Part shown: positions 35,464-45,560 of the stretch, in pieces
Position numbering within the stretch: the stretch's first letter is position 1
How the letters are laid out: each line of letters opens with the position of its first letter
Source: Corynebacterium aurimucosum ATCC 700975
GTDB taxonomy: Bacteria; Actinomycetota; Actinomycetes; Mycobacteriales; Mycobacteriaceae
Length of the DNA stretch: 64,000 nucleotides
Assembly (NCBI RefSeq): GCF_000022905.1
Contig: NC_012590.1
Location: 1,426,001-1,490,000, forward strand
Reading direction: 5' to 3'
The notes under the pieces: generated by a model
Databases searched by the model: none
Told to the model about the DNA's origin: nothing
Seen by the model: only the letters and a program-made list of their open reading frames with translations
Made by a program: the position numbers and the translations under genes

Positions 35464-36068
35464 CAGTTTCGATCCGAGTGCTTATCGCCGAAGACCAGTC
35501 ACTGGTCCGCGGAGCGCTCACTGCACTGCTCAACACCGAACCGGACATTGAGGTCGTTGCGGACTGTGCTTCGGGAACAGAGGTCGCCGCACTCGTCGCT
35601 AAGCACAGCGTTGACGTGGCTCTACTAGATATAGAGATGCCCGGCATGAACGGCATCGATGCCGCACAAACTATCGCAGAAACTGGCTGCCGTAGCCTTA
35701 TCGTCACCACGTTTGGGCGCTCTGGTTACGTCAAGCGCGCGCTCCAAGCAGGTGTCGATGGCTTTCTGGTCAAGGACACTCCTCCCGACGAACTCGCTGA
35801 TGCTATCCGCCGTGTCCATTCCGGTTTGCGGGTCATCGATCCGCAACTTGCTCAGGACATTCTTTTTACCCCGGACAATCCTCTGAGTGACAGAGAAGCC
35901 GAGGTCTGTCGCCTGCTACTCCGTGGGCTCGGCTCCGCCGACATCGCTTCACAGCTGCACCTCAGTGGTGGGACCGTGCGCAACCACGTCTCCGCCATCA
36001 TGGCGAAGACGCGGGCGGGAAACCGCTTCGAAGCTGCACGGCGTGCCGAAGCTAATGGCTGGATTTAA
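35460..36068 (+). CDS. LuxR/NarL-type response regulator
   Basis: 202 residues. Receiver domain with EDQ (acid pocket, 11-13), phospho-acceptor Asp57 in ALLDIEMPGMNG, and conserved Thr and Lys near 81 and 102. The C-terminal HTH (about 139-195) reads LSDREAEVCRLLLRG ... GTVRNHVSAIMAK. Its ATG overlaps the kinase stop (ATGA). The pair probably controls the exporter cassette upstream; no direct-repeat operator was identified. Confidence 0.94.
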   Translation: MTVSIRVLIAEDQSLVRGALTALLNTEPDIEVVADCASGTEVAALVAKHSVDVALLDIEMPGMNGIDAAQTIAETGCRSLIVTTFGRSGYVKRALQAGVDGFLVKDTPPDELADAIRRVHSGLRVIDPQLAQDILFTPDNPLSDREAEVCRLLLRGLGSADIASQLHLSGGTVRNHVSAIMAKTRAGNRFEAARRAEANGWI

Positions 36069-36075
36069 GAGGGAC

Positions 36076-37461
36076 TTAGAGCAGGATCTGCGCGAGCACG
36101 GAACCGACTACGCAGGAGGTAACGACAGAGATGGCGCCAGGGATGATGAACGAGTGGTTGATGACGAACTTGCCGATGTGTGTCGTACCAGTCCGGTCGA
36201 AGCCAATGCAGGCCAGGTCCGAAGGGTACGTCGGCAAAATGAAGTAGCCGTATGCAGCACCGTAGAAGCCTACGATGACTGCCGGGTCAATGCCTAGCTG
36301 CAGCCCGATAGGAGCAATGGCGACGAGTGCCGCAGCCTGGGAATTCACCAGCTTAGACACGATAACCAAGACGACTGCGTAGGCCCACGGAGCGGCCTCA
36401 ACGACGCTACCAAGGTTAGATTCCAAGGCGTCGATGTGGGCTTGGAAGAAGGTATCTGCCATCCAGGCCACGCCGAAGACTGAGAACACTGCGGTCATGC
36501 CAGCTTTAAAGACCGGGGTGGAGGCGATCTTTGCTGGTTCCACCTTGCAGCTCAACAGAATGATCGCACCTGCGACCAGCATAATCATCTGGATAACGAG
36601 GTTCATGGACAGTGGGCTCAGTTCCCCATCCTTACCCGGGAAGACAGGACGCAGGAACTCGAATGCGCCGAGAACGACCACGCACGCGATAGCGACAAGG
36701 AACACAACTACGGAACGCCTAGCTTCCTTGGAGAAGACCTCATTCATCAATGAACCGGTGCTCTCGTTGATACGAGCCGCGAATTCTGGGTCCTTCATCT
36801 TCTCTTGGAAAACCGGATCCTTATCCAAATCCTTTCCACGGCGCAGCGACCACAACGCGGCCAAGATAACACCGGACAGCGAGGCCGGGATAGCCACCAT
36901 AAGAATCTGCGGGATGGAATAGGCCTTGTCGATGACTCCGGCATTTTCCGCAATGATGGAGGCAAGGGATACCGTTGCCACAGATACGGGTGAGGCAGTA
37001 ATACCCATTTGCGCGGAGGTCGATGCCACAGCCATCGGGCGCTCGGGGCGAATCCCCTTCTTGAGCGCGATGTCCTCAATAATCGGGAACATCGTATAAA
37101 CCACGTGTCCGGTACCGCAGAGCACGGTTAGGAACCACGTTGTCAGCGGGGCCAGAATCGTGATGCGCTCGGGGTGCGCGCGAAGGATCTTTTCCGCGAA
37201 TTGCATCATCACTTCCAAGCCCTTGGCCTGTTGCAATGTGGCTGCGCAGCCGATTACGGCGATGATCGTGAGCATCACCGATACCGGCGGTTCACCTGGA
37301 GCAAGACCGAAGACAAAGACCATGAGCAAGAGGCCGATGCCGGAAATCAGGCCTAGTCCAATGCCCCCATAGCGGGTTCCCAGGAGCAAGGCTCCGAGAA
37401 TAATGATGATTTGAAGAATGATAGCCAGGACGGAGTCTGGTGCGATAACACTAGCTAGCAT
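36076..37461 (-). CDS. dcuB: C4-dicarboxylate transporter, DcuB type
   Basis: 461 residues and about 12 membrane helices. Sequence blocks match E. coli DcuB closely: LLLGTRYGGIGLGLISGIGL near the N-terminus, LTVLCGTGHVVYTMFPIIEDIA (about 110-131), PERPMAVASTSAQMGITASPVSVA and the C-terminal YGYFILPTYPSDLACIGFDRTGTTHIGKFVINHSF. DcuB exchanges fumarate, malate or aspartate for succinate during fumarate respiration. It ends 7 bp from the response-regulator stop, convergent, with no terminator visible between them. Confidence 0.93.
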   Translation of the reverse strand: MLASVIAPDSVLAIILQIIIILGALLLGTRYGGIGLGLISGIGLLLMVFVFGLAPGEPPVSVMLTIIAVIGCAATLQQAKGLEVMMQFAEKILRAHPERITILAPLTTWFLTVLCGTGHVVYTMFPIIEDIALKKGIRPERPMAVASTSAQMGITASPVSVATVSLASIIAENAGVIDKAYSIPQILMVAIPASLSGVILAALWSLRRGKDLDKDPVFQEKMKDPEFAARINESTGSLMNEVFSKEARRSVVVFLVAIACVVVLGAFEFLRPVFPGKDGELSPLSMNLVIQMIMLVAGAIILLSCKVEPAKIASTPVFKAGMTAVFSVFGVAWMADTFFQAHIDALESNLGSVVEAAPWAYAVVLVIVSKLVNSQAAALVAIAPIGLQLGIDPAVIVGFYGAAYGYFILPTYPSDLACIGFDRTGTTHIGKFVINHSFIIPGAISVVTSCVVGSVLAQILL

Positions 37462-37540
37462 GTCACGCCCTTCAATCTAAGGATGGATAACGAACTATCT
37501 ACAGCCTATCCATACGGACTCAATCGGACATAAACAAAAG

Positions 37541-37585
37541 GACGAGCACATTATCACACTCTCAAAAGAGTGGGATTTGCTCGCC
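37541..37585 (-). terminator. Terminator after der
   Basis: On the minus strand, a nested hairpin (outer gagca/tgctc type, inner cactct/agagtg) is followed by TTTTGTTT. It closes the long minus-strand housekeeping operon and lies upstream of dcuB. Confidence 0.7.
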
Positions 37586-37673
37586 CTTGCGGTATAATGC
37601 CAGCGTAACGGCCATACTGTTAAGAGAGCCGCACCTCTAGAGCACCAATCAGAAAGTCAACTAACCAGACACA

Positions 37674-39287
37674 TCATCGGCGTTGGCGGCGCTCGCGCAC
37701 GCGCACCGCGATGCGCACAGGCGAGCCATGGAAACCGAAGCGCTCGCGGAACTTGCGTTCCAAATAGCGGCGATAACCCGCATCCAGGAAGCCGGTGGTA
37801 AACAACACGATGGTCGGCGGTTGTGTGGATGCCTGGGTAGCGAACAGCACGCGTGGGAGGCGGTTATTGTTCATCGGCGGCGGGTTGGCGGCGATTGCCT
37901 CGCGCATCCAGTTGTTGAGCTGACCAGTCGACACGCGCTGATCCCAGCTCTCTAGGGCCTCAATCATGGCGGGCTCCAGCTTCTGCAGGGCGCGGCCGGT
38001 CTCCGCCGAGATATTCACGCGGGTCACCCACGGTAGGTGACGGAGGTTCTCATCGATCTCGCGCTCCAAGTAGTAGCGGCGATCCTCGTCCACGAGGTCC
38101 CACTTATTGAAGGCGATGACCAGAGCCTTACCAGCTTCCAAAATCATGTTAAGTACGCGCTGGTCTTGCTCGGAGACTTCCTGGGAAGCATCGATAAGCA
38201 TGATGCACACCTCGGCCGCATCGATCACGCCGCGCGTGCGCAGCGAAGCGTAATACTCGTGGCCCTGCGCGTTCTTGACCTTCTTACGCAGGCCCGCAGT
38301 GTCGATGAACTTCCATAGCCGCTGATCCAGCTGCACCAAGGAGTCGACGGGGTCGACAGTCGTACCGGCAGCATTGTCCACGACGGAGCGCTCCTCCGCC
38401 GTCAGCTTATTCAGAAGCGAGGACTTACCCACGTTCGGTTTGCCCACCAGCGCTACGCGGCGAGGCCCGGAGGTAATCGAAGAATGACGCGGTTCCTCGG
38501 GAAACAAGCGCAGAATCTCATCCAAGACGTCGGCGCCGCCCCGGCCGTGCTGGGCGGATACCGGCCACGGATCCCCCAAGCCCAGCGCGTAGAACTCGGC
38601 CATATCTGCGTACATCGTCTCCGAATCAAACTTGTTCGAGACGAGGATGACGGGCACCTCAGAGCGCTGCAGCTTTCGAGCCATTACAGCATCGGTTTCC
38701 GTGATGCCCACCTTGGTGTCTACCACGAACACAATGACGTCGGCAGTGTCCATGGCCTGTTCTGCCTGACGTGCGATGGCGGCGTGGATGCCCTTGACGT
38801 TTGGATCCCAGCCACCGGTGTCCTGAACGAAGAAGCGCTGGCCGTTCCAGTCCGCCACGTAGGACACACGGTCACGGGTCACACCAGGATGGTCCTCCAC
38901 CACTGCTTCACGCCGGCCAAGGAAGCGGTTAACGAGGGAAGACTTACCCACGTTCGGCCGGCCCACCACGGCCACCGTGCAGAGGTTTTCCTCCGTGTGC
39001 TCCTCACCTACTCCAAAGGCATGGGATAGAGCTTCCCATTCCTCCTCACTCAGCGGGGCATCACCTTCGGCCGGTTCTTCTTCGTCACCGAAATCAGCCT
39101 CGCCGAATTCTGACTCGTCAAACTCATAGTCGAAGTCCTCGGAATCGAAATCCTTTTGCGCCCAGCCGCCGTGCGGATCGCGCACGACCTCTTCCTCAAG
39201 TTTGCCCACCGGGTAGTGGAATTCCGTCTCGAAATCTTCCGGCTGCTGCTCCGGATTCAGATCCGGATTCTGCGGTTCATTAGTCAT
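37674..39287 (-). CDS. der: Ribosome-assembly GTPase Der (EngA)
   Basis: 537 residues with two consecutive GTPase domains: GRPNVGKSS at 109-117 and GKPNVGKSS in the second half, each with matching switch regions ([20 protein letters not shown]) and NKxD motifs (NKFD, NKWD), and a C-terminal KH-like domain. It promotes 50S subunit assembly. The first about 100 residues are a highly acidic extension ([28 protein letters not shown]), typical of actinobacterial Der. It overlaps cmk by 8 bp. Confidence 0.96.
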   Translation of the reverse strand: MTNEPQNPDLNPEQQPEDFETEFHYPVGKLEEEVVRDPHGGWAQKDFDSEDFDYEFDESEFGEADFGDEEEPAEGDAPLSEEEWEALSHAFGVGEEHTEENLCTVAVVGRPNVGKSSLVNRFLGRREAVVEDHPGVTRDRVSYVADWNGQRFFVQDTGGWDPNVKGIHAAIARQAEQAMDTADVIVFVVDTKVGITETDAVMARKLQRSEVPVILVSNKFDSETMYADMAEFYALGLGDPWPVSAQHGRGGADVLDEILRLFPEEPRHSSITSGPRRVALVGKPNVGKSSLLNKLTAEERSVVDNAAGTTVDPVDSLVQLDQRLWKFIDTAGLRKKVKNAQGHEYYASLRTRGVIDAAEVCIMLIDASQEVSEQDQRVLNMILEAGKALVIAFNKWDLVDEDRRYYLEREIDENLRHLPWVTRVNISAETGRALQKLEPAMIEALESWDQRVSTGQLNNWMREAIAANPPPMNNNRLPRVLFATQASTQPPTIVLFTTGFLDAGYRRYLERKFRERFGFHGSPVRIAVRVRERRQRR

Positions 39288-39990
39288 TCGAGGCCTCCTT
39301 TGCAGCAGATTCTTTCACGACGGCGATGAGTGCGTCGAGGACTTCCTCACGGGTCATCTCGGACGTATCGACGAGCACCGCGTCCTCAGCTGGGCGCAAC
39401 GGCGAGGTGGCGCGGGAGGAGTCTGCGGCGTCGCGCCGTTCGACGTCGGCAAGCACGGTGTCAAAATCCGATTCAATGCCGGCGGCGAGGTTCTGGTCGT
39501 GGCGGCGCTGCGCGCGGACCTCGGCACTGGCCGTCATATACGCCTTCGCGGGGGCATCCGCGAGAACGACAGTGCCGATGTCACGTCCTTCCACAATCGC
39601 GCGGTGGGCCTGTGCCGCCAGCTTCCGTTGCAGTTCAACAAGGTTCTGACGTACTTCCGGGATTGCCGATACCGCCGAGACATTGCGGGTGACCTCATCC
39701 TCGCGGATAACGCGGGAAACGTCTTCACCATCGAAGATAACCTGGGTGGAATCAGGGTCATCGGAAACCTCAAGGGGAAGGTCTGCAGTCGCGGCAATCA
39801 CCGCGTCAGTATCCGCCGGGTCCACCCCTGCACGCAGTACAGCCAGAGTAGCCACGCGGTACATGGCCCCGGTGTCTACATACTTCGCCTCAAGCTGCTT
39901 GGCCAACGCGCGGCACGTCGTGGACTTACCGGTCCCAGAGGGGCCGTCAACAGCCAAGATGAGGCCTTGATCGGGCATATTTGAAATCAT
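39280..39990 (-). CDS. cmk: Cytidylate kinase
   Basis: 236 residues. The P-loop is [17 protein letters not shown] (about 14-30), the CMP-binding region is [46 protein letters not shown] follows (location about 136-166), and the lid is Arg-rich. The enzyme phosphorylates CMP and dCMP. The start is ATG 39990, sharing TAATG with the rluB stop; MPDQ at 39978 is an alternative start. Confidence 0.96.
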   Translation of the reverse strand: MISNMPDQGLILAVDGPSGTGKSTTCRALAKQLEAKYVDTGAMYRVATLAVLRAGVDPADTDAVIAATADLPLEVSDDPDSTQVIFDGEDVSRVIREDEVTRNVSAVSAIPEVRQNLVELQRKLAAQAHRAIVEGRDIGTVVLADAPAKAYMTASAEVRAQRRHDQNLAAGIESDFDTVLADVERRDAADSSRATSPLRPAEDAVLVDTSEMTREEVLDALIAVVKESAAKEASND

Positions 39991-40925
39991 TACATCCCCA
40001 CCGCCTTGTACAGGCTGGTCAATTCATTGGAGTTCAAAGCACGCAGGGAGCCAGGCTTCATATCGCCCAGCTGTACTGTGTGAAGCTTAGTGCGCACGAG
40101 GCGCTGCACTGGGTAGCCGGCTTCTTTCAGCATGCGGCGAACGATGTGCTTGCGGCCCTCGTGCAGCTCTACGCGCACCAGCGAATAGCCTTGGTTCTTG
40201 TCCACGATTTGCACATAGTCTGCCTGCGCCAAGCCATCTTCTAATTCGATACCCTCGCGCAGTTGACGAATGAGCTTCTTATCGGCCTCCCCCAGCACCG
40301 TGGCCAAGTACGTCTTGGTGACCTCGTATTTGGGGTGCATGAGGCGGTTAGCAAGTTCGCCGTCGTTGGTCAGCAAAAGGAGCCCCTCGGTGTCGGCGTC
40401 GAGACGCCCGACGTGGAATAGGCGCTGACCTGCCACGACACGATCAGCCACGACATCGCCCACGCAAGGCCGACCCATGTCATCCGACATGGTGGACTGC
40501 ATCCCGCGGGGCTTGTTAAGCACGAAGTACTGTGTCTCTTCGTTGACGTTGATGCGGGTGCCATCCACCCGGATGACGTCCTTGTTGGGATCCACGCGGG
40601 TGCCCTGCTTGATGATGACCTGACCGTTGACCTCGACGCGGCCCTCATCGATCAGGATCTCAGCGTGGCGACGCGAAGCAACACCGGCCTTGGCCAACAC
40701 CTTTTGGAGGCGTTCGCCTTGGTTCTGGGAATTCTTCTTATTCTTACCTTCCACCAGCCAATCCGCGCCCAAGTCACGGGCGACGGAATCTGCAGTGGCC
40801 TTCTTCTTCACATGCTGATGGCGAGCCGGCTTAGCGTTCGACACGATCATGTCGCTGTCACGCTTTTTCTTTTCCGGTGTGCCATCGCGGCGAGCGGGTG
40901 GAGTCACGGGAATGTGTCCTCTCAA
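39990..40925 (-). CDS. rluB: 23S rRNA pseudouridine synthase RluB-type
   Basis: 311 residues. A basic, disordered N-terminus (1-65) precedes an S4 RNA-binding domain (RLQKVLAKAGVASRRHAE, about 72-89) and the RsuA/RluB catalytic domain with the Asp-containing motif GRLDADTEGLLLLTNDG (about 194-210), plus the ENxPRG-like FVLNKPRGMQST. It isomerises a uridine in the peptidyl-transferase region of 23S rRNA. Gene order scpB–rluB–cmk–der is conserved in actinobacteria. Confidence 0.92.
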   Translation of the reverse strand: MRGHIPVTPPARRDGTPEKKKRDSDMIVSNAKPARHQHVKKKATADSVARDLGADWLVEGKNKKNSQNQGERLQKVLAKAGVASRRHAEILIDEGRVEVNGQVIIKQGTRVDPNKDVIRVDGTRINVNEETQYFVLNKPRGMQSTMSDDMGRPCVGDVVADRVVAGQRLFHVGRLDADTEGLLLLTNDGELANRLMHPKYEVTKTYLATVLGEADKKLIRQLREGIELEDGLAQADYVQIVDKNQGYSLVRVELHEGRKHIVRRMLKEAGYPVQRLVRTKLHTVQLGDMKPGSLRALNSNELTSLYKAVGM

Positions 40926-40994
40926 TAGATCTTCAATTTGCTGGGCGTGAAAACACGCCTCTGTCCGGCCGCAATCCTACCGCAGAGTAGGCCT

Positions 40995-41609
40995 TTATGA
41001 GTAGTCCTCGTCGATCTGCTCGATGTCTGGCAACAGCGGAGCAAGATCCGGAAGGCGCTCAAGAGAATCAATGCCGAGTAGCTCGAGAAAAAGCTCAGTG
41101 GTCTCATACTGGTGCGCATGTCCCACAGAGGGCTCAGGGCTTTCTATCTCCCGAATGAGTCCACGTAACAATAGTGTCCGGACGACTCCATCAACGTTAA
41201 CGCCGCGAACACCTGCGACTTGAGCTCGAGTTACCGGCTGGCGGTATGCGATGACCGCCAAGGTTTCTAGGGCTGCGCGGGAGAGTTTGGTTTGGGTGCC
41301 ATCAAGAACAAACTGCTCCACGGCATCTGCGTTCTCTTTACGCGTATAGAAGCGCCACCCCTCGGGTGTCTCGCGCAGGTCGATTCCGGAACCACGCTCG
41401 GTCAGTTCTCGTTCCACAGCCCGCAAGGTGTCGCTGACAACAGTGGGCTCCGCGTCCAACACGCGGGCTAGCTCTTCCACGCTTGCAGGCGAGTCGACGA
41501 CGAGGAGTATCGATTCGAGGCGTGAGCGCAGCTGCGGGATGAGGGGCAAAGCTCTCTGTCCGTTGGAGGGGGCCGCTTCGCTAGGTGCCGGGGATGACGT
41601 GTCGTCCAT
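40995..41609 (-). CDS. scpB: SMC–kleisin complex subunit ScpB
   Basis: 204 residues. Two winged-helix domains typical of ScpB: RLESILLVVDSPASVEELARVL and LSRAALETLAVIAYRQPVTRAQVAGVRGVNVDGVVRTLL (about 110-148, location only). It binds the ScpA kleisin and Smc in the chromosome-condensing complex. 16 bp after scpA. Confidence 0.95.
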   Translation of the reverse strand: MDDTSSPAPSEAAPSNGQRALPLIPQLRSRLESILLVVDSPASVEELARVLDAEPTVVSDTLRAVERELTERGSGIDLRETPEGWRFYTRKENADAVEQFVLDGTQTKLSRAALETLAVIAYRQPVTRAQVAGVRGVNVDGVVRTLLLRGLIREIESPEPSVGHAHQYETTELFLELLGIDSLERLPDLAPLLPDIEQIDEDYS

Positions 41610-41625
41610 GACTCGGTAGCGTACC

Positions 41626-42423
41626 TTAATCCCAGTTCGCCGCTGCGACCACGGCCGGATCTACGTCGAGGCCAGTCCACGATAATTCGAGCGGCCCCAA
41701 AGATTCCGGTTGGGAAGCATCCACAGCCTTGGCTTTATACAGCTCCAGCAATGCTAGGAAGCGGCCAACGACTTCCATCGAGACGGTGCAGTCCCTCGTT
41801 AAGGCATCGAAACTCATCCACTGCCCCGTGCCCAGCAGCTTGAGCGTAGTGAGGATCTTTCCAGCCTGCTCCGGCACGGAAACAGCAACTTGGTGGATGT
41901 GCCCAGTCGCGACCTCCTCCGGCGGCTTGGGACGGAAGACACCCGCGGCCAGCTCTGCGAAGCTCGCTGGAGTGTGTCCCAGCTTCACCGGCGGGAGGAG
42001 ATCACTAAAGCGCTCCTCCATGGCCACCGCCCGCGGATAGCGCCGCTGGGCAGCACGCTGCCACTGCGCGAACTGGTCGGCTACTTGTTTATAGGCCTTG
42101 TACTGCAGCAAACGCGCGAAAAGCAGATCGCGGGTCTCCAGAAGCTCGAGGTCCTCCAAATCATCAACCTCGCCGCGAGGTAGCAAACGCGCTGCCTTCA
42201 GGTCCAGGAGTGTGGCGGCAATGAGGAGGAACTCCGTGGTCTCATCCAAGTCCGCAGTTTCTCCCAGCGCACGTGTATAAGCCACAAACTCGTCAGTGAC
42301 TTCAGACAGCGCCACTTCCGTAACGTCCAGCTTCTTTGCCTGAATCAGCTGGAGCAGCAGATCGAACGGGCCCTCGAAGTTGCCCAGCGCGATGCGAAAG
42401 CCGGTGATCTCCGGTTGGGTCAT
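41626..42423 (-). CDS. scpA: SMC–kleisin complex subunit ScpA
   Basis: 265 residues. The N-terminal kleisin start FRIALGNFEGPFDLLLQLI (about 9-27), then AKKLDVTEVALSEVTDEFV and LIAATLLDLKAARLLPR, identify ScpA. The C-terminal winged helix (SMEVVGRFLALLELYKAKAV) binds the Smc head. It is encoded between pldP and scpB and probably translated together with them. Confidence 0.95.
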   Translation of the reverse strand: MTQPEITGFRIALGNFEGPFDLLLQLIQAKKLDVTEVALSEVTDEFVAYTRALGETADLDETTEFLLIAATLLDLKAARLLPRGEVDDLEDLELLETRDLLFARLLQYKAYKQVADQFAQWQRAAQRRYPRAVAMEERFSDLLPPVKLGHTPASFAELAAGVFRPKPPEEVATGHIHQVAVSVPEQAGKILTTLKLLGTGQWMSFDALTRDCTVSMEVVGRFLALLELYKAKAVDASQPESLGPLELSWTGLDVDPAVVAAANWD

Positions 42424-42432
42424 AGTAGGTGG

Positions 42433-43311
42433 CTAGCTGTTAGCCCGCTCAATGACCTCTTTAGCTAGGTCGCGGTACTGCTTGGCCGCCTGGGAGCTCG
42501 GGGCCCACGTAGTAATGGGCTCGCCGGCGACAGATGTCTCAGGGAAACGCACGGTGCGGGTAATCACCGTGTCGAAAACCTTGTCACCGAAGTACTCCAC
42601 CACACGGTCCATGACCTCGCGCGCGTGGCGGGTGCGGCGATCAAACATGGTGACCAAAATGCCCATGATCTCAAGGTCAAAATTGATTCGGTCAGCCACC
42701 TTCTCCACAGTGTCGGTCAACAAGGCGAGACCACGCAGGGAGAAGAACTCGCATTCCATAGGAATGATGACGCCCTGCGAACAAGCCAAGGCGTTGACGG
42801 TCAGCAGGCCCAGGGAGGGCTGGCAGTCAATGATGATGAAGTCATAGTCCTTGCGCACAGGGCGCAGCGCGCGGGCCAGAGTGTGCTCGCGGCCTACCTC
42901 GTTGACCATCTGAATTTCCGCGGCGGACAGGTCGATGTTGGCTGGAACAAGGTCGAGCCCCGCCACACCGGTATGCACGATGGCCGAGTGCACCGAGACC
43001 TCACTGTCGAGCATGACGTCATAGATGGTGTCTTGGATCTGGTCGTGGGTTAGGCCCAGACCGGCCGAAAGAGCACCCTGGGGATCCAAGTCAACGAGGA
43101 GGACTTTACGCCCGAGTTCCGCCAAACATGCGCCCATGTTAATGGTGGACGTGGTCTTTCCCACACCGCCCTTCTGGTTGCACATGGAGATAATCGTCGC
43201 GGGACCATGCTTTTCCAACGGCTCTGGTTCCGGAAGCTCCCGCAGTGGGCGGCCGGTCAACCCGACCTGCGCTTCTGAGGCCTCAAACAGTCCCTCGTCG
43301 CTCACAGTCAC
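42433..43311 (-). CDS. pldP: ParA-like ATPase PldP
   Basis: 292 residues. The deviant Walker A is NQKGGVGKTTSTINMGACLA (about 44-63), Walker A' is VLLVDLDPQGALSAGLG, and Walker B is FIIIDCQPSLGLL. This is a ParA/Soj-family ATPase without an adjacent parB, in the position of C. glutamicum pldP (ParA-like division protein), next to scpA. It probably influences division-site placement and chromosome organisation. The start is GTG with AAGGAAG upstream. Confidence 0.9.
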   Translation of the reverse strand: MTVSDEGLFEASEAQVGLTGRPLRELPEPEPLEKHGPATIISMCNQKGGVGKTTSTINMGACLAELGRKVLLVDLDPQGALSAGLGLTHDQIQDTIYDVMLDSEVSVHSAIVHTGVAGLDLVPANIDLSAAEIQMVNEVGREHTLARALRPVRKDYDFIIIDCQPSLGLLTVNALACSQGVIIPMECEFFSLRGLALLTDTVEKVADRINFDLEIMGILVTMFDRRTRHAREVMDRVVEYFGDKVFDTVITRTVRFPETSVAGEPITTWAPSSQAAKQYRDLAKEVIERANS

Positions 43312-43400
43312 ACCTGCTTCCTTGACCTTACGGCCTCTCTGCGGCCTTTCCGCTTCGACACTGCAGCCCCCGACCGGCGCTACATTCTTACATCCTTGTG

Positions 43401-43439
43401 ATTATAGGGTACCCCTTGGGTGCCCGTGCCGCGATTATA
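43401..43439 (-). promoter_or_regulatory. Two TATAAT -10 boxes upstream of pldP
   Basis: On the minus strand, perfect TATAAT hexamers occur at 43434-43439 and at 43401-43406, about 90-130 bp before the pldP start. The -35 elements are weak. They would drive the pldP–scpA–scpB–rluB–cmk–der run. Confidence 0.5.
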
Positions 43440-43476
43440 GCTAGCACAAACCACAGAATAAAGCCTGCAACCTAGA

Positions 43477-44592
43477 TTAAGAAAGCTCTTCCTGCGACGT
43501 CGAGCGGCGCCTCTTCACGACAAACCCGACGATGAGAGCGATGATCCCGATGCCCACAATGCCCGCTGCGAGCAGACCAGCTCCCATTCCCGAGCTATCC
43601 TGTTCCTCGCTGTCAGACCCGTTGGCACCATCAGAATCGAGCTGCTGCTCCGGCGGTACCTCACTAGCGTTCTCACGAGTCGGATCCGTAAGCGTCACTA
43701 CCAGCTCCGCGGACTGATTGTCCTTATTAAAGAACTGCATGATGAAAGGATTGTCGGGCTCCGTACCTTCTGGATAGGTCAACGTCATAGTACGCGAACC
43801 TTTATCGATCTCGCGCTTCACGCCTTCCACAAACTCGCCCTCCGCATTGAGGTAACGCAGCGTGACCCCGTCATCCTCAAGATGCTTGAAGCGGTTATAC
43901 AGATCTAGAGCCTGCTTGAACCCAAGCTTGGCGGTAATTGTCTGTCCGTCGATCGTGGATTCCAGGTTGACATAAGCCGTGTGGGAATCATCGACACCCT
44001 CCCAGCCGCGGCCAGTGCGCGGAGGGCGCTCTTGTCCTTGGCCACCGCCATCTGTGGCAGGCGCCGAGCCGCCGGTGGCAGGATCATTTCCGCCTTCTTT
44101 TTCATCTCCGCCTGTGCCGCCCTGAGGATCCCCGCCATCCTCAGGACTATCCACGCCACCTGGGTTCTGCTGTCCCCCTCCGAGGCTCTCCGGATCGCCG
44201 CTTTCAGCCGCATCATTGAGGTCCTCGGCGGTTACCTCAGCATCTGCCACGAGCACGATAGTCATGGTCACGCCCTGGTAGGTCACCGGAACACTGATTT
44301 GTCCTCCAGCGGCCGGCGCGGTCACCGTTGCAGTACCACCAGAAGCGTTGACATTCCACCCATCGGAGGCAACGTTGACGTCGACAGGCACAGGCAAGGA
44401 AACGGTTGTCGTCTGACCGGCCGGCACCGGGATGGTGGCATCTTGCGCGTGCGCAACCGCCGCCCCAAACCCAGCTATTTCACCCTTCCCGCTCACTGGG
44501 CCGGCGAGGATACCGGACAGCGGGGCCACGGTGAGCGCGAAGGCTAGAGCCATCCCGCGATAAGTTCGGGAGAAAGATGCGGTTGAAGCCAT
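43477..44592 (-). CDS. Secreted, C-terminally membrane-anchored protein, unrecognised
   Basis: 371 residues from ATG 44592, preceded by AAAAGGA; a longer start at 44607 is possible. The signal peptide ends at about 48 (AVAHA|QDA). A beta-rich domain (VPAGQTTTVSLPVPVDVNVA) is followed by a Gly/Asp/Glu-rich low-complexity linker (about 125-190), a second globular domain (YVNLESTIDGQTITAKLGFKQ, about 200-290), an acidic linker, and a C-terminal membrane helix with tail VVKRRRSTSQEELS. It has the look of a cell-wall-spanning surface protein but has no LPXTG motif. Function unknown. Confidence 0.75.
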   Translation of the reverse strand: MASTASFSRTYRGMALAFALTVAPLSGILAGPVSGKGEIAGFGAAVAHAQDATIPVPAGQTTTVSLPVPVDVNVASDGWNVNASGGTATVTAPAAGGQISVPVTYQGVTMTIVLVADAEVTAEDLNDAAESGDPESLGGGQQNPGGVDSPEDGGDPQGGTGGDEKEGGNDPATGGSAPATDGGGQGQERPPRTGRGWEGVDDSHTAYVNLESTIDGQTITAKLGFKQALDLYNRFKHLEDDGVTLRYLNAEGEFVEGVKREIDKGSRTMTLTYPEGTEPDNPFIMQFFNKDNQSAELVVTLTDPTRENASEVPPEQQLDSDGANGSDSEEQDSSGMGAGLLAAGIVGIGIIALIVGFVVKRRRSTSQEELS

Positions 44593-44636
44593 AAGAATCC
44601 TTTTCATTGCTAGACGTCGTGATGATTCTAGGTGCC

Positions 44637-45560
44637 CTAGGCACGCGGGTGCGCAGTGCGCCATACCTCGCGGAGCGAATCCGCGGTCACGTGGGTATAA
44701 ATCTGTGTCGTCGTAACGGAAGAATGCCCCAAGAGCTCCTGCACGGTACGCACATCCGCCCCGCCCTCCAGCAAATGGGTAGCAAAAGAATGCCGCAAAG
44801 TGTGCGGGGAAATCTTCGTGCTCAAGTGCGCACGCTGCGCTGCGGTCTTGATCGCAGCCCAGGCGCTTTGCCGCGACAAAGCCTTTCCCCGAGTGTTGAG
44901 GAACAAGGAGTGGGAGGCCCCCGTTGCCAGAACCGGCCGGGCACGCACCAGGTAGTTCTCCACCGCTGTGACCGCATGGGAACCCAGGGGAACGAGGCGC
45001 TGCTTATCGCCCTTGCCGCTGAGCACGAGGATGTCCCGAACCGACGCCGGCCCCTCACCCGTCACATCGTCCACGCTCAGCGAAATCACTTCGGAAATAC
45101 GGGCACCCGTTCCATACAGCATTTCCAAGAGAGCGCGATCCCGAATATCAATGGGCGTCGCGGATTCATCGGTGGGGATAGCGTTGAGGAGAGCCTCGAC
45201 GTCCTGCACGCTGAGTGTCTCTGGCAACGCTTGCGCCCGCTTGGGCGGGGATACTTCCGCCGCCACATCCTCCTCAATCATTCCCTCCGCTAGCGCAAAC
45301 TTGTGCAAGCCGCGCGCCACAATCAGTGCGCGGCTAGCAGAAGACTGCGCCAAAGATTCTCGGAGAAAAACGAGGTAATTTTCCACGTGTGCGCGGGTTA
45401 CCCGGCGCAGGTCCGTGATGCCGGATTCCGCGAGCCAATCAACATAGCGATTGATATCTCGTCGGTAGTTGCTCACGGTGTTCTTTGAGGCACCTTTTTC
45501 AACCATGAGGTGCATCAACCATGCTTCTCCCGCAGCTGCGGCGGAGCTCGACTGCGTCAC
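44637..45560 (-). CDS. xerD: Site-specific tyrosine recombinase XerD
   Basis: 307 residues. The N-terminal SAM-like core-binding domain is about 10-100. The catalytic domain has the Arg of [12 protein letters not shown], Lys in a beta hairpin, [15 protein letters not shown] (His-x-x-Arg), His in [15 protein letters not shown] and the Tyr nucleophile in the same segment. It resolves chromosome dimers at dif with XerC. GTG start overlapping the nudix gene stop (GTGA), as in C. glutamicum gene order. Confidence 0.93.
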   Translation of the reverse strand: MTQSSSAAAAGEAWLMHLMVEKGASKNTVSNYRRDINRYVDWLAESGITDLRRVTRAHVENYLVFLRESLAQSSASRALIVARGLHKFALAEGMIEEDVAAEVSPPKRAQALPETLSVQDVEALLNAIPTDESATPIDIRDRALLEMLYGTGARISEVISLSVDDVTGEGPASVRDILVLSGKGDKQRLVPLGSHAVTAVENYLVRARPVLATGASHSLFLNTRGKALSRQSAWAAIKTAAQRAHLSTKISPHTLRHSFATHLLEGGADVRTVQELLGHSSVTTTQIYTHVTADSLREVWRTAHPRA

